Virus record (IMG/VR): IMGVR_UViG_3300032087_005353
Span: 1-20,635 of that record
DNA from: a virus
Direction: 5' to 3' (one strand)
Length of the DNA stretch: 20,635 nt
The notes beneath the pieces were generated by a model that had not been told where the DNA came from, made no database searches, and saw only the letters and a program-made list of their open reading frames with translations. Below, piece by piece: positions 12,510 to 19,141 of this stretch. How positions within the stretch are numbered: the stretch's first letter is position 1; each line of letters starts with the position of its first letter. The position numbers were made by a program, and so were the translations under genes.

Positions 12510-12687
12510 GAGCTTTCATATGGGCGATGCGCCCGAGCCGGTTCGCGAACTGGTCGAGTTCATCTGGGTTGACTGGGCGTTCCTCGAAAAATGCCTCGAG
12601 AACGTCGTAGAGTTGCTGATCTGAGAGTGGGTGAAGAAATTCTGTTGCTGCGAGTGCGTTGTTCTGCTGGGATGATGTGAGTTTCAT
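12400..12687 (-). CDS. Small hypothetical protein, 95 residues
   Basis: The ATG overlaps the previous stop as ATGA, and AAGGAAAAGAG provides a site upstream. The first 60 residues (MKLTSSQQNNALAATEFLHPLSDQQLYDVLEAFFEERPV, then DELDQFANRLGRIAHMKAR) are predicted helical and acidic. The last 35 are Ser/Pro/Gly/His-rich and look disordered. No domain was recognised. The change in character coincides with the start of the overlapping frame at 12509, so a frameshift late in this gene is possible. Function unknown. Confidence 0.65.
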   Translation of the reverse strand: MKLTSSQQNNALAATEFLHPLSDQQLYDVLEAFFEERPVNPDELDQFANRLGRIAHMKAREDVPSNEPTESQSGSPNISQFGGPHHLPRYSREHG

Positions 12688-12911
12688 CTCTTTTCCTTAC
12701 GAGCTGGAATAGTTTTACCTGTAACTGGATCACGCTTGTCTTTGCACATGGACTCGGAAAGTTCGTTGAGTAGGTTCCATATGTGATAGGCTTTGTCACG
12801 CTGTTCTGCCGTTGACATCTCGTGATTTACGATATTTCGCATTGCGGCGCAGCCCATACCGATACCACCAAGGAAAGAATTACGTTTCCACTGTTGTTCG
12901 CGTCTGCTCAT
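12684..12911 (-). CDS. Small basic hypothetical protein, 75 residues
   Basis: The start is the ATG at 12911, overlapping the previous stop as TGATG; an earlier in-frame start (12965) would run inside that gene. The sequence is [32 protein letters not shown], then TAEQRDKAYHIWNLLNELSESMCKDKRD and a basic C-terminus. It is helical and positively charged at both ends, so it may bind nucleic acid, but no known domain is visible. Coupling to genes on both sides suggests a shared transcript with the 103-residue and 95-residue proteins. Confidence 0.72.
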   Translation of the reverse strand: MSRREQQWKRNSFLGGIGMGCAAMRNIVNHEMSTAEQRDKAYHIWNLLNELSESMCKDKRDPVTGKTIPARKEKR

Positions 12912-13222
12912 CAGTCGCACCTCGTAACCATGAAGGAGGAGTCTGGTTGCACGATGCAGACCCAATCGTAGGGGAAGAGGAGGATTAACTCGTCGCGAAG
13001 GTAGGCGAAATCGCGAGCGATGAATGGAGGGTCGCCGGGATAGTGAAGCTCAAACTCGAGAGGTTTCAGTTTACTCCCGACCAGCTTAAAACCTTCGAAT
13101 GGATTTACGCCTCCGCCATGCGCGTAGTTTTCGTGAAGCTGCTCTTTGGCGGGCCGTGGATCGAGTTGGCTGAAAAACTGCGGGAGCAATCCGGCGTGTT
13201 CATTGTTCTGAAAGCTGATCAT
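12911..13222 (-). CDS. Hypothetical protein, 103 residues
   Basis: The protein begins [34 protein letters not shown] Gly-rich loop and a strand-rich second half ([41 protein letters not shown]) follow. ELHYPGDPP and the late hydrophobic strand suggest a compact alpha/beta domain, but no family was recognised. Its ATG overlaps the stop of the 47-residue membrane peptide (ATGA), with GGGAGAGACGAA upstream, and its stop overlaps the next start as TGATG. There is no signal peptide. Confidence 0.75.
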   Translation of the reverse strand: MISFQNNEHAGLLPQFFSQLDPRPAKEQLHENYAHGGGVNPFEGFKLVGSKLKPLEFELHYPGDPPFIARDFAYLRDELILLFPYDWVCIVQPDSSFMVTRCD

Positions 13223-13362
13223 TTCGTCTCTCCCTTCCCTTTGAGGATTGCGGCGATGATCAGTCCAATCGGGCCGAGTAGGCCGCCCCAGAGTGCGCCA
13301 GCGCCTTCGTCAATTGCGTAGCCGATTGCGGCGAAGATGAGTATAAAGATGATATATTCCAT
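13219..13362 (-). CDS. 47-residue membrane peptide, two hydrophobic segments
   Basis: The gene starts at an ATG overlapping the preceding stop (TAATG, 13360-13364) and ends in an ATGA overlap with the next gene, so coupling on both sides supports it. The sequence is [20 protein letters not shown], then a Gly-rich turn (AGALWGG), then [20 protein letters not shown]. That predicts two short membrane helices with a charged tail, a size and layout like small phage holin-like or immunity peptides. No specific family was recognised. Confidence 0.72.
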   Translation of the reverse strand: MEYIIFILIFAAIGYAIDEGAGALWGGLLGPIGLIIAAILKGKGETK

Positions 13363-13745
13363 TAGAGTTCTCCTTCTGCTGTAAGTAATTGCGTAAGGGC
13401 TGCGATACGCGCACCCTCAGTTGCGTGATATTTCTTTCGTGAACCGAAACGGCGCAGCCACCCATTAAACGCTTTCTGCTTAGTAGGATATGCCCACTTT
13501 TTAATATGAGAGTGTATGATGAGTTTCGGTGTGCCGAACCAATCTACGTAGAGGCCTTTGGGAGTACGGTGAGTTATGGCATAAGTGTTGATGTAGATAT
13601 ATGCACTGGTACTGCCATCAGCGTAATGTGTGCAGGTTGAGTCAAAGCGCCAATATAAATGATCGGCCTCGGGTAGGTCAGTTCGCCAGTCTATAGTGGA
13701 GTTATTCTCTATCCAATCTAATTTATCATCTGTGAATGGGGTCAC
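13362..13745 (-). CDS. Hypothetical protein, 127 residues
   Basis: The N-terminus, [41 protein letters not shown], leads to a strand-rich, aromatic middle ([36 protein letters not shown]). A basic C-terminal half ([21 protein letters not shown]) follows. The aromatic/basic mix is compatible with RNA or DNA contact, but no domain was recognised. It ends at TAA overlapping the next ATG and starts in an ATGA overlap with the helicase stop, so it is an internal operon member. Codon use looks AT-richer than that of its neighbours by eye. Confidence 0.75.
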   Translation of the reverse strand: MTPFTDDKLDWIENNSTIDWRTDLPEADHLYWRFDSTCTHYADGSTSAYIYINTYAITHRTPKGLYVDWFGTPKLIIHSHIKKWAYPTKQKAFNGWLRRFGSRKKYHATEGARIAALTQLLTAEGEL

Positions 13746-15187
13746 TCTACCATTCCTTCCGTTGTGATGTAGGTGAGTTGTTTCTTTGCCCGCGTTTCGC
13801 AGACGTATTTGAGGTTCGCGTCTTGATCTTTCTCAATTCGGCAAAGATGCTGGTCGAGGAAGAATACGTTTTCATATTCCAGGCCTTTTGACTTATGAAT
13901 AGTCATCAGATGAATACGACCATCGCGCTGAAGGAGGTGTTTGAGGTAGATGATAGCGTCTCCGATAGTCGCGGTTTTGCGCAGCATGATGCGGATACAC
14001 TCGGCGCGATCCCTGATGCCACCTTTCGCTCCTTCGCGAGCGCGTTTGAGCTGCGCCTGTTCCCAAGTGTCAATGGCGTCGAGAGCCGCGATCTGTGGCG
14101 TTGCCTTACCGCCGAGCTTTTCCATGATCTTGATCAGGGGCGCGGCGAGGTCTTTTCCGGCAATCTCTGGAAGCATGTCGAACTCGAGAAGCCGCATAGC
14201 CATTGAGAAGATTGGAGCGTTGTTGCGGCAGATGATTGCATCGCCTTCAGATATTTGGGACGGTTCCCAGGTGACTGGGCGTAGGACTTCACCCTCGGGC
14301 GCCCACTCGGGGCTGCGCATGTCAGGGGCAAGCCAATGCGCGTTCTCGGTGATCTTCTTTGCGCACCGGAAACTGACGGTGAGGTAGAGGGTGTGCATCG
14401 AGAATTTGGCTTTGAGTTGATCCATCGAGTCAGTCAACGCACCACGAAAACCGTAGATAGCCTGAAGGGGGTCGCCCACGGCGATTATTCTGCGGTTCTT
14501 TACAAGTTTCTTGAGGATGTGGTGATTGATCGGCGCTAGGTCCTGGGCTTCGTCGATTAGGGTGAGGGTAGGTCGAGGCCATGACACGGAGCAGAGGGCG
14601 GGGCAGAGAATCATATCGTCAAAGTCTACGAAGCCGTCAAGGGCTTGGCGGAAAGACTCGGCGGATACATCTTGGACGAGTGCGATCTGGAGTCCCGTGG
14701 GTTCGAGTGGGAGGCCCGCAAAAAAGTCGGCATCCCCGATCAGAGGCTTCCAGTGGCCTATGAACTTGTCGGGAAGATAGCCCTCTTGTTTACCTGATGC
14801 AATGATCTGAAGGGTCTCGGTCAGCGTGTCGTAGGCCTCAGCCTTGTCGTCGCCCTCAAGCAAGTCGATACGAGTCTTGAGCATCTTGTAGCACTTGCCC
14901 GAATTTACCTGCATCCGTTTGCGCGTGAACTGTTGCCACGCTTTGAAGCCGAGGCCGTGGAGAGTTTTGGCTTCGCAATTGGTTGGAAGGCGTTCAGTCA
15001 TCTCAGTGGCGATGGCTTTATTGAAGGCGAGGCATAGGATGTCAGTTTCGGGGAGGGCCTCCGCGATCAGGACGAGGGTTGAGGTTTTGGCAGCCCCGGC
15101 CCGCGCAATAACTGCGAAGTTTTCCGTGGACTCGCGAGCCATTTGGGTGATGGCATCTTGCTCTGGGGTAGGTTTGAAATCGGTCAA
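13742..15187 (-). CDS. UvrD/Rep-like superfamily 1 DNA helicase
   Basis: The 481 residues carry SF1 motifs in order: Q-like motif TPEQDAI (7-13), motif I ARAGAAKT (28-35), motif II IDEAQD (211-216), motif III VGDPLQAIYGFRGA (237-250), VSFRC near 271, a late TIHKSKGLEYENVFFLD (motif V), and CETRAKKQL near the C-terminus (motif VI). In motif I the usual second Gly is Ala (AAKT), as in some phage helicases. The protein is shorter than UvrD, with small 1B/2B parts. It likely unwinds DNA during replication or recombination. The start is TTG at 15187, preceded by CAAAGGAAACACTCCA and overlapping the previous stop. Confidence 0.9.
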   Translation of the reverse strand: MTDFKPTPEQDAITQMARESTENFAVIARAGAAKTSTLVLIAEALPETDILCLAFNKAIATEMTERLPTNCEAKTLHGLGFKAWQQFTRKRMQVNSGKCYKMLKTRIDLLEGDDKAEAYDTLTETLQIIASGKQEGYLPDKFIGHWKPLIGDADFFAGLPLEPTGLQIALVQDVSAESFRQALDGFVDFDDMILCPALCSVSWPRPTLTLIDEAQDLAPINHHILKKLVKNRRIIAVGDPLQAIYGFRGALTDSMDQLKAKFSMHTLYLTVSFRCAKKITENAHWLAPDMRSPEWAPEGEVLRPVTWEPSQISEGDAIICRNNAPIFSMAMRLLEFDMLPEIAGKDLAAPLIKIMEKLGGKATPQIAALDAIDTWEQAQLKRAREGAKGGIRDRAECIRIMLRKTATIGDAIIYLKHLLQRDGRIHLMTIHKSKGLEYENVFFLDQHLCRIEKDQDANLKYVCETRAKKQLTYITTEGMVE

Positions 15188-15384
15188 TGGAGTGTTTCCT
15201 TTGAAGCTGTATGGCGATGGTGGTTTTCACAGATACACACTGTAGCCAAAGCCATCAAGTTGGTAGAATCTTCCGGGCAGTCTGTGTACATGAATACGAT
15301 GCGAGCTACCAGGTTGACAAGGTCCTCGTTAGTTAAAGCGGCTGGCATACCATTAATAAGTGTTTGCATTTCTTCCGGGGTCAT
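15184..15384 (-). CDS. Small helical hypothetical protein, 66 residues
   Basis: The sequence MTPEEMQTLINGMPAALTNEDLVNLVARIVFMYTDC is strongly helical and followed by NLMALATVCICENHHRHTAS. Three cysteines and two adjacent histidines (CICENHHRH) could in principle bind metal, but the spacing is not that of a standard finger. It overlaps the preceding gene by ATGA and its stop overlaps the helicase TTG start. The end of its frame also contains the helicase ribosome-binding site (AAAGGA), so translation of the two is probably coupled. Function unknown. Confidence 0.68.
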   Translation of the reverse strand: MTPEEMQTLINGMPAALTNEDLVNLVARIVFMYTDCPEDSTNLMALATVCICENHHRHTASKETLH

Positions 15385-15896
15385 ACGCTCGCCCTCGGTG
15401 CTGCGAGCAACTTTTTCAAGTCGACGCTTTTGTCCATGAGGTCCTGAACGAACTGCTTGGCTTGCGCGGACTGGACCTGAGAAAGAAGTTCCGGGTCAGT
15501 TGATACTTTTGCGGCCATGACGTGAAGTTCGCGCATTTCGCGGCTGATCCAGGTTGACCAATCACTAAACAGGCGTTCACAAGAAATGGAGATCAGGCCA
15601 GACTCGCAACGATCCTCGCGGGGGATGTTCTTCTGGAAGTCGTCTTCGAGCATCAAGTAGACAGTCACGCTGTGATTGTATGCTTCGAAAGAGGAAAATG
15701 ACGCACTGTTGTAGCCACGAAATTTCTCAAGGAAATTGCAAAAGCGAATAGCTTGTTGACGGATTTCAGCAATGGTGAGGAAGTGTTCAGTGTCGCCACT
15801 AACCGGAACCTCTACGCACTGGATATCGTCCCCTGTGATAGGTTCGCGGGCGTAAAAAGAAGTGGCATTTGCTGGGGTGATTTTATAAAACTGCAT
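15381..15896 (-). CDS. Hypothetical phage protein, 171 residues, first gene of a promoter-driven unit
   Basis: The ATG at 15896 follows GAAAGGATTACCAA; an in-frame ATG at 15962 lies at the promoter itself and was rejected. The protein starts MQFYKITPANATSFYAREPITGDD and continues with ECV/EVPVSGDTEHFLTIAEIRQQAIRF, then a helical C-terminal half (SDWSTWISREMRELHVMAAKV, LDLMDKSVDLKKLL-like). Several aromatic residues and Cys are scattered without motif. No domain was recognised. It is about 50 bases downstream of a strong promoter (15947-15975). Its position at the head of an operon suggests early or abundant expression. Confidence 0.8.
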   Translation of the reverse strand: MQFYKITPANATSFYAREPITGDDIQCVEVPVSGDTEHFLTIAEIRQQAIRFCNFLEKFRGYNSASFSSFEAYNHSVTVYLMLEDDFQKNIPREDRCESGLISISCERLFSDWSTWISREMRELHVMAAKVSTDPELLSQVQSAQAKQFVQDLMDKSVDLKKLLAAPRASV

Positions 15897-15946
15897 TTGG
15901 TAATCCTTTCGGGATTGGCTGGCTGATTGAGTGGTGTCGTGCCTTA

Positions 15947-15975
15947 TATATAAAGGGTGCATTGGGTTTTGTCAA
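15947..15975 (-). promoter_or_regulatory. Strong sigma70-type promoter (leftward)
   Basis: On the minus strand TTGACA (15970-15975) is separated by exactly 17 bases from TATATA (15947-15952). It lies in a 114-base gap, just upstream of the start at 15896. Two copies of a 13-base element sit directly upstream of the -35 (15979-16011). All features fit a functional early promoter. Confidence 0.8.
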
Positions 15976-15978
15976 CCC

Positions 15979-16011
15979 GGTTTTGTTCAGTCAGGGAAGG
16001 TTTCGTTCAGT
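15979..16011 (-). repeat. Direct repeat upstream of the -35
   Basis: GGTTTTGTTCAGT (15979-15991) and GGTTTCGTTCAGT (15999-16011), plus-strand view, differ at one base. Their starts are 20 bases apart, close to two helix turns. A third relative is upstream of the promoter at 18249-18277. They may be binding sites for a regulator. Confidence 0.65.
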
Positions 16012-16289
16012 TAAAGGGTGAAACCGGAAAGGTTGAGTGAGTCCGCCGTGAACTCCGGGAGGGTAGCACGTTTTGCGGCCTCATCGGCACGGGTCTTTGC
16101 CCAATGAAGCTCGGCTTCGCGAAACATACGCTCGGCTTCGGTGGTTAGTTGCTCAGGTGTTCCGATAATGATAAGCTCGCGGGTTCCTCCGGTTTGGTGA
16201 AATAAGGCGAACTCCCCATCAACAGGGATAATGGTGAGAAGTGGCCCTACCCAGACATGGGAGCGAGCAAGTTGTTCGCGTGGGGTCAT
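16011..16289 (-). CDS. Hypothetical protein, 92 residues
   Basis: MTPREQLARSHVWVGPLLTIIPVDGEFALFHQTGG is followed by RELIIIGTPEQLTTEAERMFREAELHWAKTRADEAAKRATLPEF. The first half suggests beta strands and the second an amphipathic helix ending in a flexible tail. No known domain was recognised. The start ATG overlaps the 58-residue gene's stop (ATGA), with AAGGAGAGTTCAGA upstream, a strong site. Its stop coincides with the edge of the direct repeats upstream of the next promoter, so it is probably the last gene of its transcription unit. Confidence 0.75.
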   Translation of the reverse strand: MTPREQLARSHVWVGPLLTIIPVDGEFALFHQTGGTRELIIIGTPEQLTTEAERMFREAELHWAKTRADEAAKRATLPEFTADSLNLSGFTL

Positions 16290-16462
16290 TCTGAACTCTC
16301 CTTTTTTGCTAGATACTCACGGCCCCGTACCGTAGGTTCACCACCCGGCATGATGTAGCCCAGCGTTATGGCCGACTGCGTAAGTTCCGCAAGCTCCAAC
16401 CCCACCCGCAGGCGGTCAATTTTTCCATCTATTGCGGTTTTTACGATATCCGAAAGCATCAT
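16286..16462 (-). CDS. Small hypothetical protein, 58 residues
   Basis: Two adjacent ATGs (16462 and 16459) overlap the stop of the previous gene as ATGATG; the stop overlaps the next start as ATGA. The sequence MMLSDIVKTAIDGKIDRLRVGLELAELTQSAITLGY is helical and ends MPGGEPTVRGREYLAKKESSE. No domain was recognised. The interlocked start and stop, the absence of any competing gene in the 170-base space, and normal amino acid use support it as real. Confidence 0.7.
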   Translation of the reverse strand: MMLSDIVKTAIDGKIDRLRVGLELAELTQSAITLGYIMPGGEPTVRGREYLAKKESSE

Positions 16463-16827
16463 TTGATTGGCTCCTTTAAAGTACCGTCCATTTTCGACAG
16501 CATGTCTTCAATTTTAAGAAACACCGGATCGTCACTGGCGCGGTAAAAATCCTCTTCCCATAGCGATACGCGCAGGTCTAGCAGGTCATTTTTCAACTCC
16601 CCAAAGACCTCACGCGCAATTGCCCGAACAGCTTTCTTGCGCATATCTGGAATGGCCGCTTCAGGTCCTGTGCTTTCAAATGCAACAGTGACTTCGTGCC
16701 GCACCCGCCAGTGGCAGTCTAGGGCCATTGAGCCCATCGGCTCAGTGGTAGCCACAGACTGCACACGGCCAACCCGTGCTGGAACTTTGCTTTTATCTGC
16801 AAGTCTGATTGCGACGAATACCTTCAT
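16459..16827 (-). CDS. Hypothetical protein, 122 residues
   Basis: The protein opens with MKVFVAIRLADKSKVPARVGRVQSVATTEP, strands rich in Val. A middle part (WRVRHEVTVAFESTGPEAAIPDMRKKAVRAIAREVFGELKNDLLDLRVSL) and an acidic C-terminal helix (FLKIEDMLSKMDGTL) follow. It resembles small phage alpha/beta proteins of unknown function. The ATG directly follows the stop of the 125-residue gene (TGAATG), and its stop overlaps the next start. No metal site or nuclease motif was found. Confidence 0.75.
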   Translation of the reverse strand: MKVFVAIRLADKSKVPARVGRVQSVATTEPMGSMALDCHWRVRHEVTVAFESTGPEAAIPDMRKKAVRAIAREVFGELKNDLLDLRVSLWEEDFYRASDDPVFLKIEDMLSKMDGTLKEPIK

Positions 16828-17205
16828 TCAGATTTGCTCCTTTATTACCTGTGCGCCAAGATCAATTTCGATCTCTTTACCAGTTTCGGGGTCGATCAGT
16901 TTGCCGATTGGGTCTTGGTGGCGGAAAACTATTCGGCGGCCCTGTCGGTCAGGCTTACCGTCGATGTCTGTTTGCGAAATCACGAGGATATCGTAGGATA
17001 TCTCGGGCCGGAAGCCTGGAGTCAGGCCCGCGAGTTCGGTGGCTTGTTCTCGGAGCATCTTGCGGTAGGTATTGCATCGCTGTTTGAAGTGGACAGCCTT
17101 GCCGACTGATTCGAGTTCATAAATCAGGCCTGGCATTTCAAGGGCTTTGTTCAGAACGTAGATTACGTCGCCGTAGGCGAGCGGGGTGTCTTTGCGGGCG
17201 GTCAT
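16828..17205 (-). CDS. Hypothetical protein, 125 residues
   Basis: MTARKDTPLAYGDVIYVLNKALEMPGLIYELESVGKAVHFKQRCNTYRKMLREQATEL is a helical N-terminal half. A strand-rich segment (YDILVISQTDIDGKPDRQGRRIVFRHQDP) and a C-terminal IDLGAQVIKEQI follow. No catalytic signature was seen. Its ATG overlaps the previous stop (ATGA) and its end abuts the next start, so it is an internal operon gene. A role in DNA or nucleotide handling is possible but not supported. Confidence 0.72.
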   Translation of the reverse strand: MTARKDTPLAYGDVIYVLNKALEMPGLIYELESVGKAVHFKQRCNTYRKMLREQATELAGLTPGFRPEISYDILVISQTDIDGKPDRQGRRIVFRHQDPIGKLIDPETGKEIEIDLGAQVIKEQI

Positions 17206-17420
17206 AAGAGTTGTTCCATTCTTTCTTCAATATGCTGGTAGGCGAAGGATGCGGCTTGCGCGGCCTCGCGAAGGTGGAAAGTTTGATTGAGGTGTTTGTT
17301 TATTACATTGATAGCCCTGAAGGCTTTGAGGCGCGGGTCGATGGAGTCGTGTTTAAGGTGGGCGCGTAGGATTAGCACCGCCATGAACAACTCCATCAGA
17401 TTGCGTTCTTGTTTACGCAT
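17202..17420 (-). CDS. Small helical hypothetical protein, 72 residues
   Basis: The protein reads MRKQERNLMELFMAVLILRAHLKHDSIDPRLKAFRAINVINKHLNQTFHLREAAQAASFAYQHIEERMEQLL. It is nearly all helix, with a hydrophobic face near residues 11-19, and without a clear membrane segment. Its start overlaps the previous gene by eight bases and lacks an obvious Shine-Dalgarno, so it probably depends on coupling; an internal ATG at codon 9 is an alternative. The stop overlaps the next start (ATGA). Function unknown. Confidence 0.62.
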   Translation of the reverse strand: MRKQERNLMELFMAVLILRAHLKHDSIDPRLKAFRAINVINKHLNQTFHLREAAQAASFAYQHIEERMEQLL

Positions 17421-17697
17421 TTCGTAGTTTCGTTTCGACTAGTTTCGCCTCGTGTCGGTTAAGTAGCATTTTCGCTATCTCGGGATCAATTGATGGTGAG
17501 AGATATTCGTAGGGTTCTTTGCCGTAGCGAATACCGAAAGAGTGCCAACCGGACGGCTGGCGCAAGATGTAGGCATCGAGCTTTATGCCGTATTCGTTGA
17601 AGATACGAGTTTCGGCGGCTAGACCAATTGCCTCGGCGATGGAACTGATATAGACCAGTTTGTGCGCCCAAGGATTGTATGAGTGAAAGTGTGCCAT
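17413..17697 (-). CDS. Hypothetical protein, 94 residues
   Basis: MAHFHSYNPWAHKLVYISSIAEAIGLAAETRIFNEYGIKLDAYILRQPSG is followed by WHSFGIRYGKEPYEYLSPSIDPEIAKMLLNRHEAKLVET. The first half has several His and aromatic residues; the middle looks strand-rich and the end helical. No domain was recognised. The ATG overlaps the KTSC gene stop as TAATG, so it is coupled to that gene. Nothing in the sequence points to a specific partner or reaction. Confidence 0.72.
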   Translation of the reverse strand: MAHFHSYNPWAHKLVYISSIAEAIGLAAETRIFNEYGIKLDAYILRQPSGWHSFGIRYGKEPYEYLSPSIDPEIAKMLLNRHEAKLVETKLRNA

Positions 17698-17939
17698 TAT
17701 TTTTCTTCCTCCTCCTTGATGACTTTAGTCGCGGGGTACTGGTCTGGATGTTGTTTTACGAGGATGTGGAAAGCTTTGCCGACTGACAAGCCGGTTTTAT
17801 CTGCGGCAAGCAGTGCGTGGTAAATCTCAATCGGCGCGTCTGGGTAGATGTAGCTCGCGCCGCTTTTGAAATAGACGCGGAGGCCCCACTCAGGTTTCCA
17901 GCCGACTGCGCGAATGTTTGATGAGGTTACAGGGGTCAT
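17697..17939 (-). CDS. KTSC-domain protein
   Basis: The 80 residues match the KTSC domain: VTSSNIRAVGWKPEWGLRVYFKSGASYIYPDAPIEIYHALLAADKTGLSVGKAFHILVK. The usual start SSxIxxVGYD and the strand-turn YxYPxVPxxVY are both present, giving a near-complete single domain. KTSC domains occur alone in phages and fused to replication proteins such as lysyl-tRNA synthetase-like or primase-associated proteins, and their role is not settled. The C-terminus is acidic. The start is ATG in an ATGA overlap with the 94-residue gene; the stop overlaps the next start (TAATG). Confidence 0.85.
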   Translation of the reverse strand: MTPVTSSNIRAVGWKPEWGLRVYFKSGASYIYPDAPIEIYHALLAADKTGLSVGKAFHILVKQHPDQYPATKVIKEEEEK

Positions 17940-18220
17940 TTTGAGTCTCCTTGAAGTTTTTTCAATTGTATCAATTTTGACAACACCTGACCTATGTCAG
18001 CGTGGGCGTCAAACAAATGAAAAGGTATGTATTGATTATCTGATCCGTGGCCGTCCCCTGCAGGACTATCGCCGAGTTCATCATAAACGCCTTGGTAGCC
18101 TCCATTACGAATACGGCGTGATATACTGTCAAGGTGGTCAGCCACATATTTACGTAACTGCGTTTCTTGCTCGAAAGCTAGATTCTCGGGCGTGGTTGCG
18201 AGGAGTTCGGAAAGTTTCAT
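17936..18220 (-). CDS. Hypothetical protein, 94 residues, first gene after the 18.27-kb promoter
   Basis: The start is the ATG at 18220, preceded by CTGAAAGGAATACCAAA; a longer frame would begin inside the promoter. The sequence is MKLSELLATTPENLAFEQETQLRKYVADHLDSISRRIRNGGYQGVYDELGDSPAGDG, then HGSDNQYIPFHLFDAHADIGQVLSKLIQLKKLQGDSK. It looks helical, with a central flexible loop. No domain was recognised. It sits about 30 bases downstream of the strong promoter at 18249-18277 and overlaps the KTSC gene by ATGA, so it probably leads that transcript. Confidence 0.75.
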   Translation of the reverse strand: MKLSELLATTPENLAFEQETQLRKYVADHLDSISRRIRNGGYQGVYDELGDSPAGDGHGSDNQYIPFHLFDAHADIGQVLSKLIQLKKLQGDSK

Positions 18221-18248
18221 TTTGGTATTCCTTTCAGTTTCTCTTATG

Positions 18249-18277
18249 GTTATATCATGGCGCGTTTGGTTTGTCAA
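18249..18277 (-). promoter_or_regulatory. Strong sigma70-type promoter (leftward)
   Basis: On the minus strand TTGACA (18272-18277) is separated by exactly 17 bases from TATAAC (18249-18254). An upstream element ACTGACCGAAACC (minus strand; 18280-18292) overlaps the previous stop and matches the repeats upstream of the promoter at 15947-15975. It precedes the start at 18220. Confidence 0.8.
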
Positions 18278-18287
18278 ACGGTTTCGG

Positions 18288-18551
18288 TCAGTCGCCAAGT
18301 GTCCCGAAGCGTTTAATATTACTCACCACGTCTTCTGGATCATCCGCTGAGGTTTCTTCAATCCAAAGGCCGCCGCCTGTGTTTCCGTTGAAATGATCCT
18401 CGAAGGCCTCTGCGGCGGGCCACGACGGGAACAGTCGGCGCTTAACTACGTGGCCACTGTTGCGGAGGTCCGCGATGTGATCAGCTGCGTGGCTGTCCCA
18501 ATCGCAGATGAGGTCAATTTCGTTGTCGGCTAATATTACGGCTACTTGCAT
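18288..18551 (-). CDS. Hypothetical protein, 87 residues
   Basis: MQVAVILADNEIDLICDWDSHAADHIADLRNSGHVVKRRLFPSW is followed by AAEAFEDHFNGNTGGGLWIEETSADDPEDVVSNIKRFGTLGD. The N-terminal half looks like alternating strand and helix; the C-terminus is acidic. No family was recognised. The ATG follows GAAAGGAAACTGAG, the shared leader, placed inside the end of the preceding 47-residue gene. The next promoter's upstream element overlaps its stop. Confidence 0.75.
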   Translation of the reverse strand: MQVAVILADNEIDLICDWDSHAADHIADLRNSGHVVKRRLFPSWPAAEAFEDHFNGNTGGGLWIEETSADDPEDVVSNIKRFGTLGD

Positions 18552-18552
18552 C

Positions 18553-18696
18553 TCAGTTTCCTTTCAGTTCTTGCTCGGCAAGGCGGATATCGCGTTGACA
18601 GGCCCTGGCCTCGATTTGGGTTTTTGCCACTGCGAACCGCTCACGGGCCGCGCGAAGACGAATTTGCCAGTAGGTTCGGTTGAGGCTCTGGATCAT
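18553..18696 (-). CDS. Small basic helical protein, 47 residues
   Basis: The ATG overlaps the previous stop (ATGA, 18693-18696) and the stop is one base from the next ATG. The sequence MIQSLNRTYWQIRLRAARERFAVAKTQIEARACQRDIRLAEQELKGN is basic and strongly helical. Its last codons also contain the ribosome-binding leader of the next gene. The tight fit and the helical composition support it. It could bind nucleic acid, but no motif identifies it. Confidence 0.65.
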   Translation of the reverse strand: MIQSLNRTYWQIRLRAARERFAVAKTQIEARACQRDIRLAEQELKGN

Positions 18697-18938
18697 CCGA
18701 TATTCCGCTCAGGGGTTGGTTGGTTGGCTCCGTCTTCGATATTCCGCTCAGGGGTCTGTCTGTCCTGCGCCTCCGCGATCCGGTTTTTGTGTCGGTCGAG
18801 GAATAGGCGACGCGCACCAAGCTCGGTTTTGGCAAAGGCGACGGTCCAGGGGAAGGGGTGAAAGCCGCATGTCCCGAGGTTGCCGGATGGGCGGCAGGCC
18901 CACCCCTCATGCACACGAAAGGTTTCTAACTCAATCAT
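18693..18938 (-). CDS. Hypothetical protein, 81 residues, with C-terminal 13-residue duplication
   Basis: The ATG at 18938 has GAAGGAGAACACAGA upstream and overlaps the previous stop. The sequence MIELETFRVHEGWACRPSGNLGTCGFHPFPWTVAFAKTELGARRLFLDRHKNRI suggests a small alpha/beta core with two cysteines. The end carries TPERNIEDGANQP and then TPERNIG, made by two 19-base identical DNA repeats 39 bases apart (18698-18716, 18737-18755). This tail looks like a recent in-frame duplication. Function unknown. Confidence 0.7.
   Translation of the reverse strand: MIELETFRVHEGWACRPSGNLGTCGFHPFPWTVAFAKTELGARRLFLDRHKNRIAEAQDRQTPERNIEDGANQPTPERNIG
18698..18755 (-). repeat. Two 19-bp direct repeats, 39 bases apart
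   Basis: The sequence CGATATTCCGCTCAGGGGT (plus strand) occurs at 18698-18716 and again at 18737-18755 with no mismatch. The 39-base offset equals 13 codons and keeps frame in the 81-residue gene. Confidence 0.85.
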
Positions 18939-19141
18939 TCTGTGTTCTCCTTCATTAGGGTTAGGGTGAGAGCTTTTATCGCTGGGCCGTGTTTTTTGGT
19001 TTGCGGGGAAACTCCAAGATGAGACTTTGCCTCGAACCAAAGGATTGCGAGGAAGGCTCGATCTTCCGGCCACGGCTCGCTCCAAGTTCTTTTGTATCGG
19101 GAGTAAAGTTCGGCGGCGACTGAGCGCGATAGCTGGGTCAC
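18935..19141 (-). CDS. Small hypothetical protein, 68 residues
   Basis: The start is GTG at 19141, overlapping the previous stop (GTGA), with an ideal GGAGGTAACTAA immediately upstream. The sequence MTQLSRSVAAELYSRYKRTWSEPWPEDRAFLAILWFEAKSHLG is helical and rich in Trp and Arg, then a basic Lys-rich tail (SPQTKKHGPAIKALTLTLMKENTE). No domain was recognised. It overlaps the 81-residue gene by ATGA. The strong site shows it is actively translated. Confidence 0.7.
   Translation of the reverse strand: MTQLSRSVAAELYSRYKRTWSEPWPEDRAFLAILWFEAKSHLGVSPQTKKHGPAIKALTLTLMKENTE

Noticed and set aside
13895-14387. Plus-strand frames over the helicase
   Set aside because: They are antisense to SF1 motifs II-IV and have arginine/serine-rich shadow composition.
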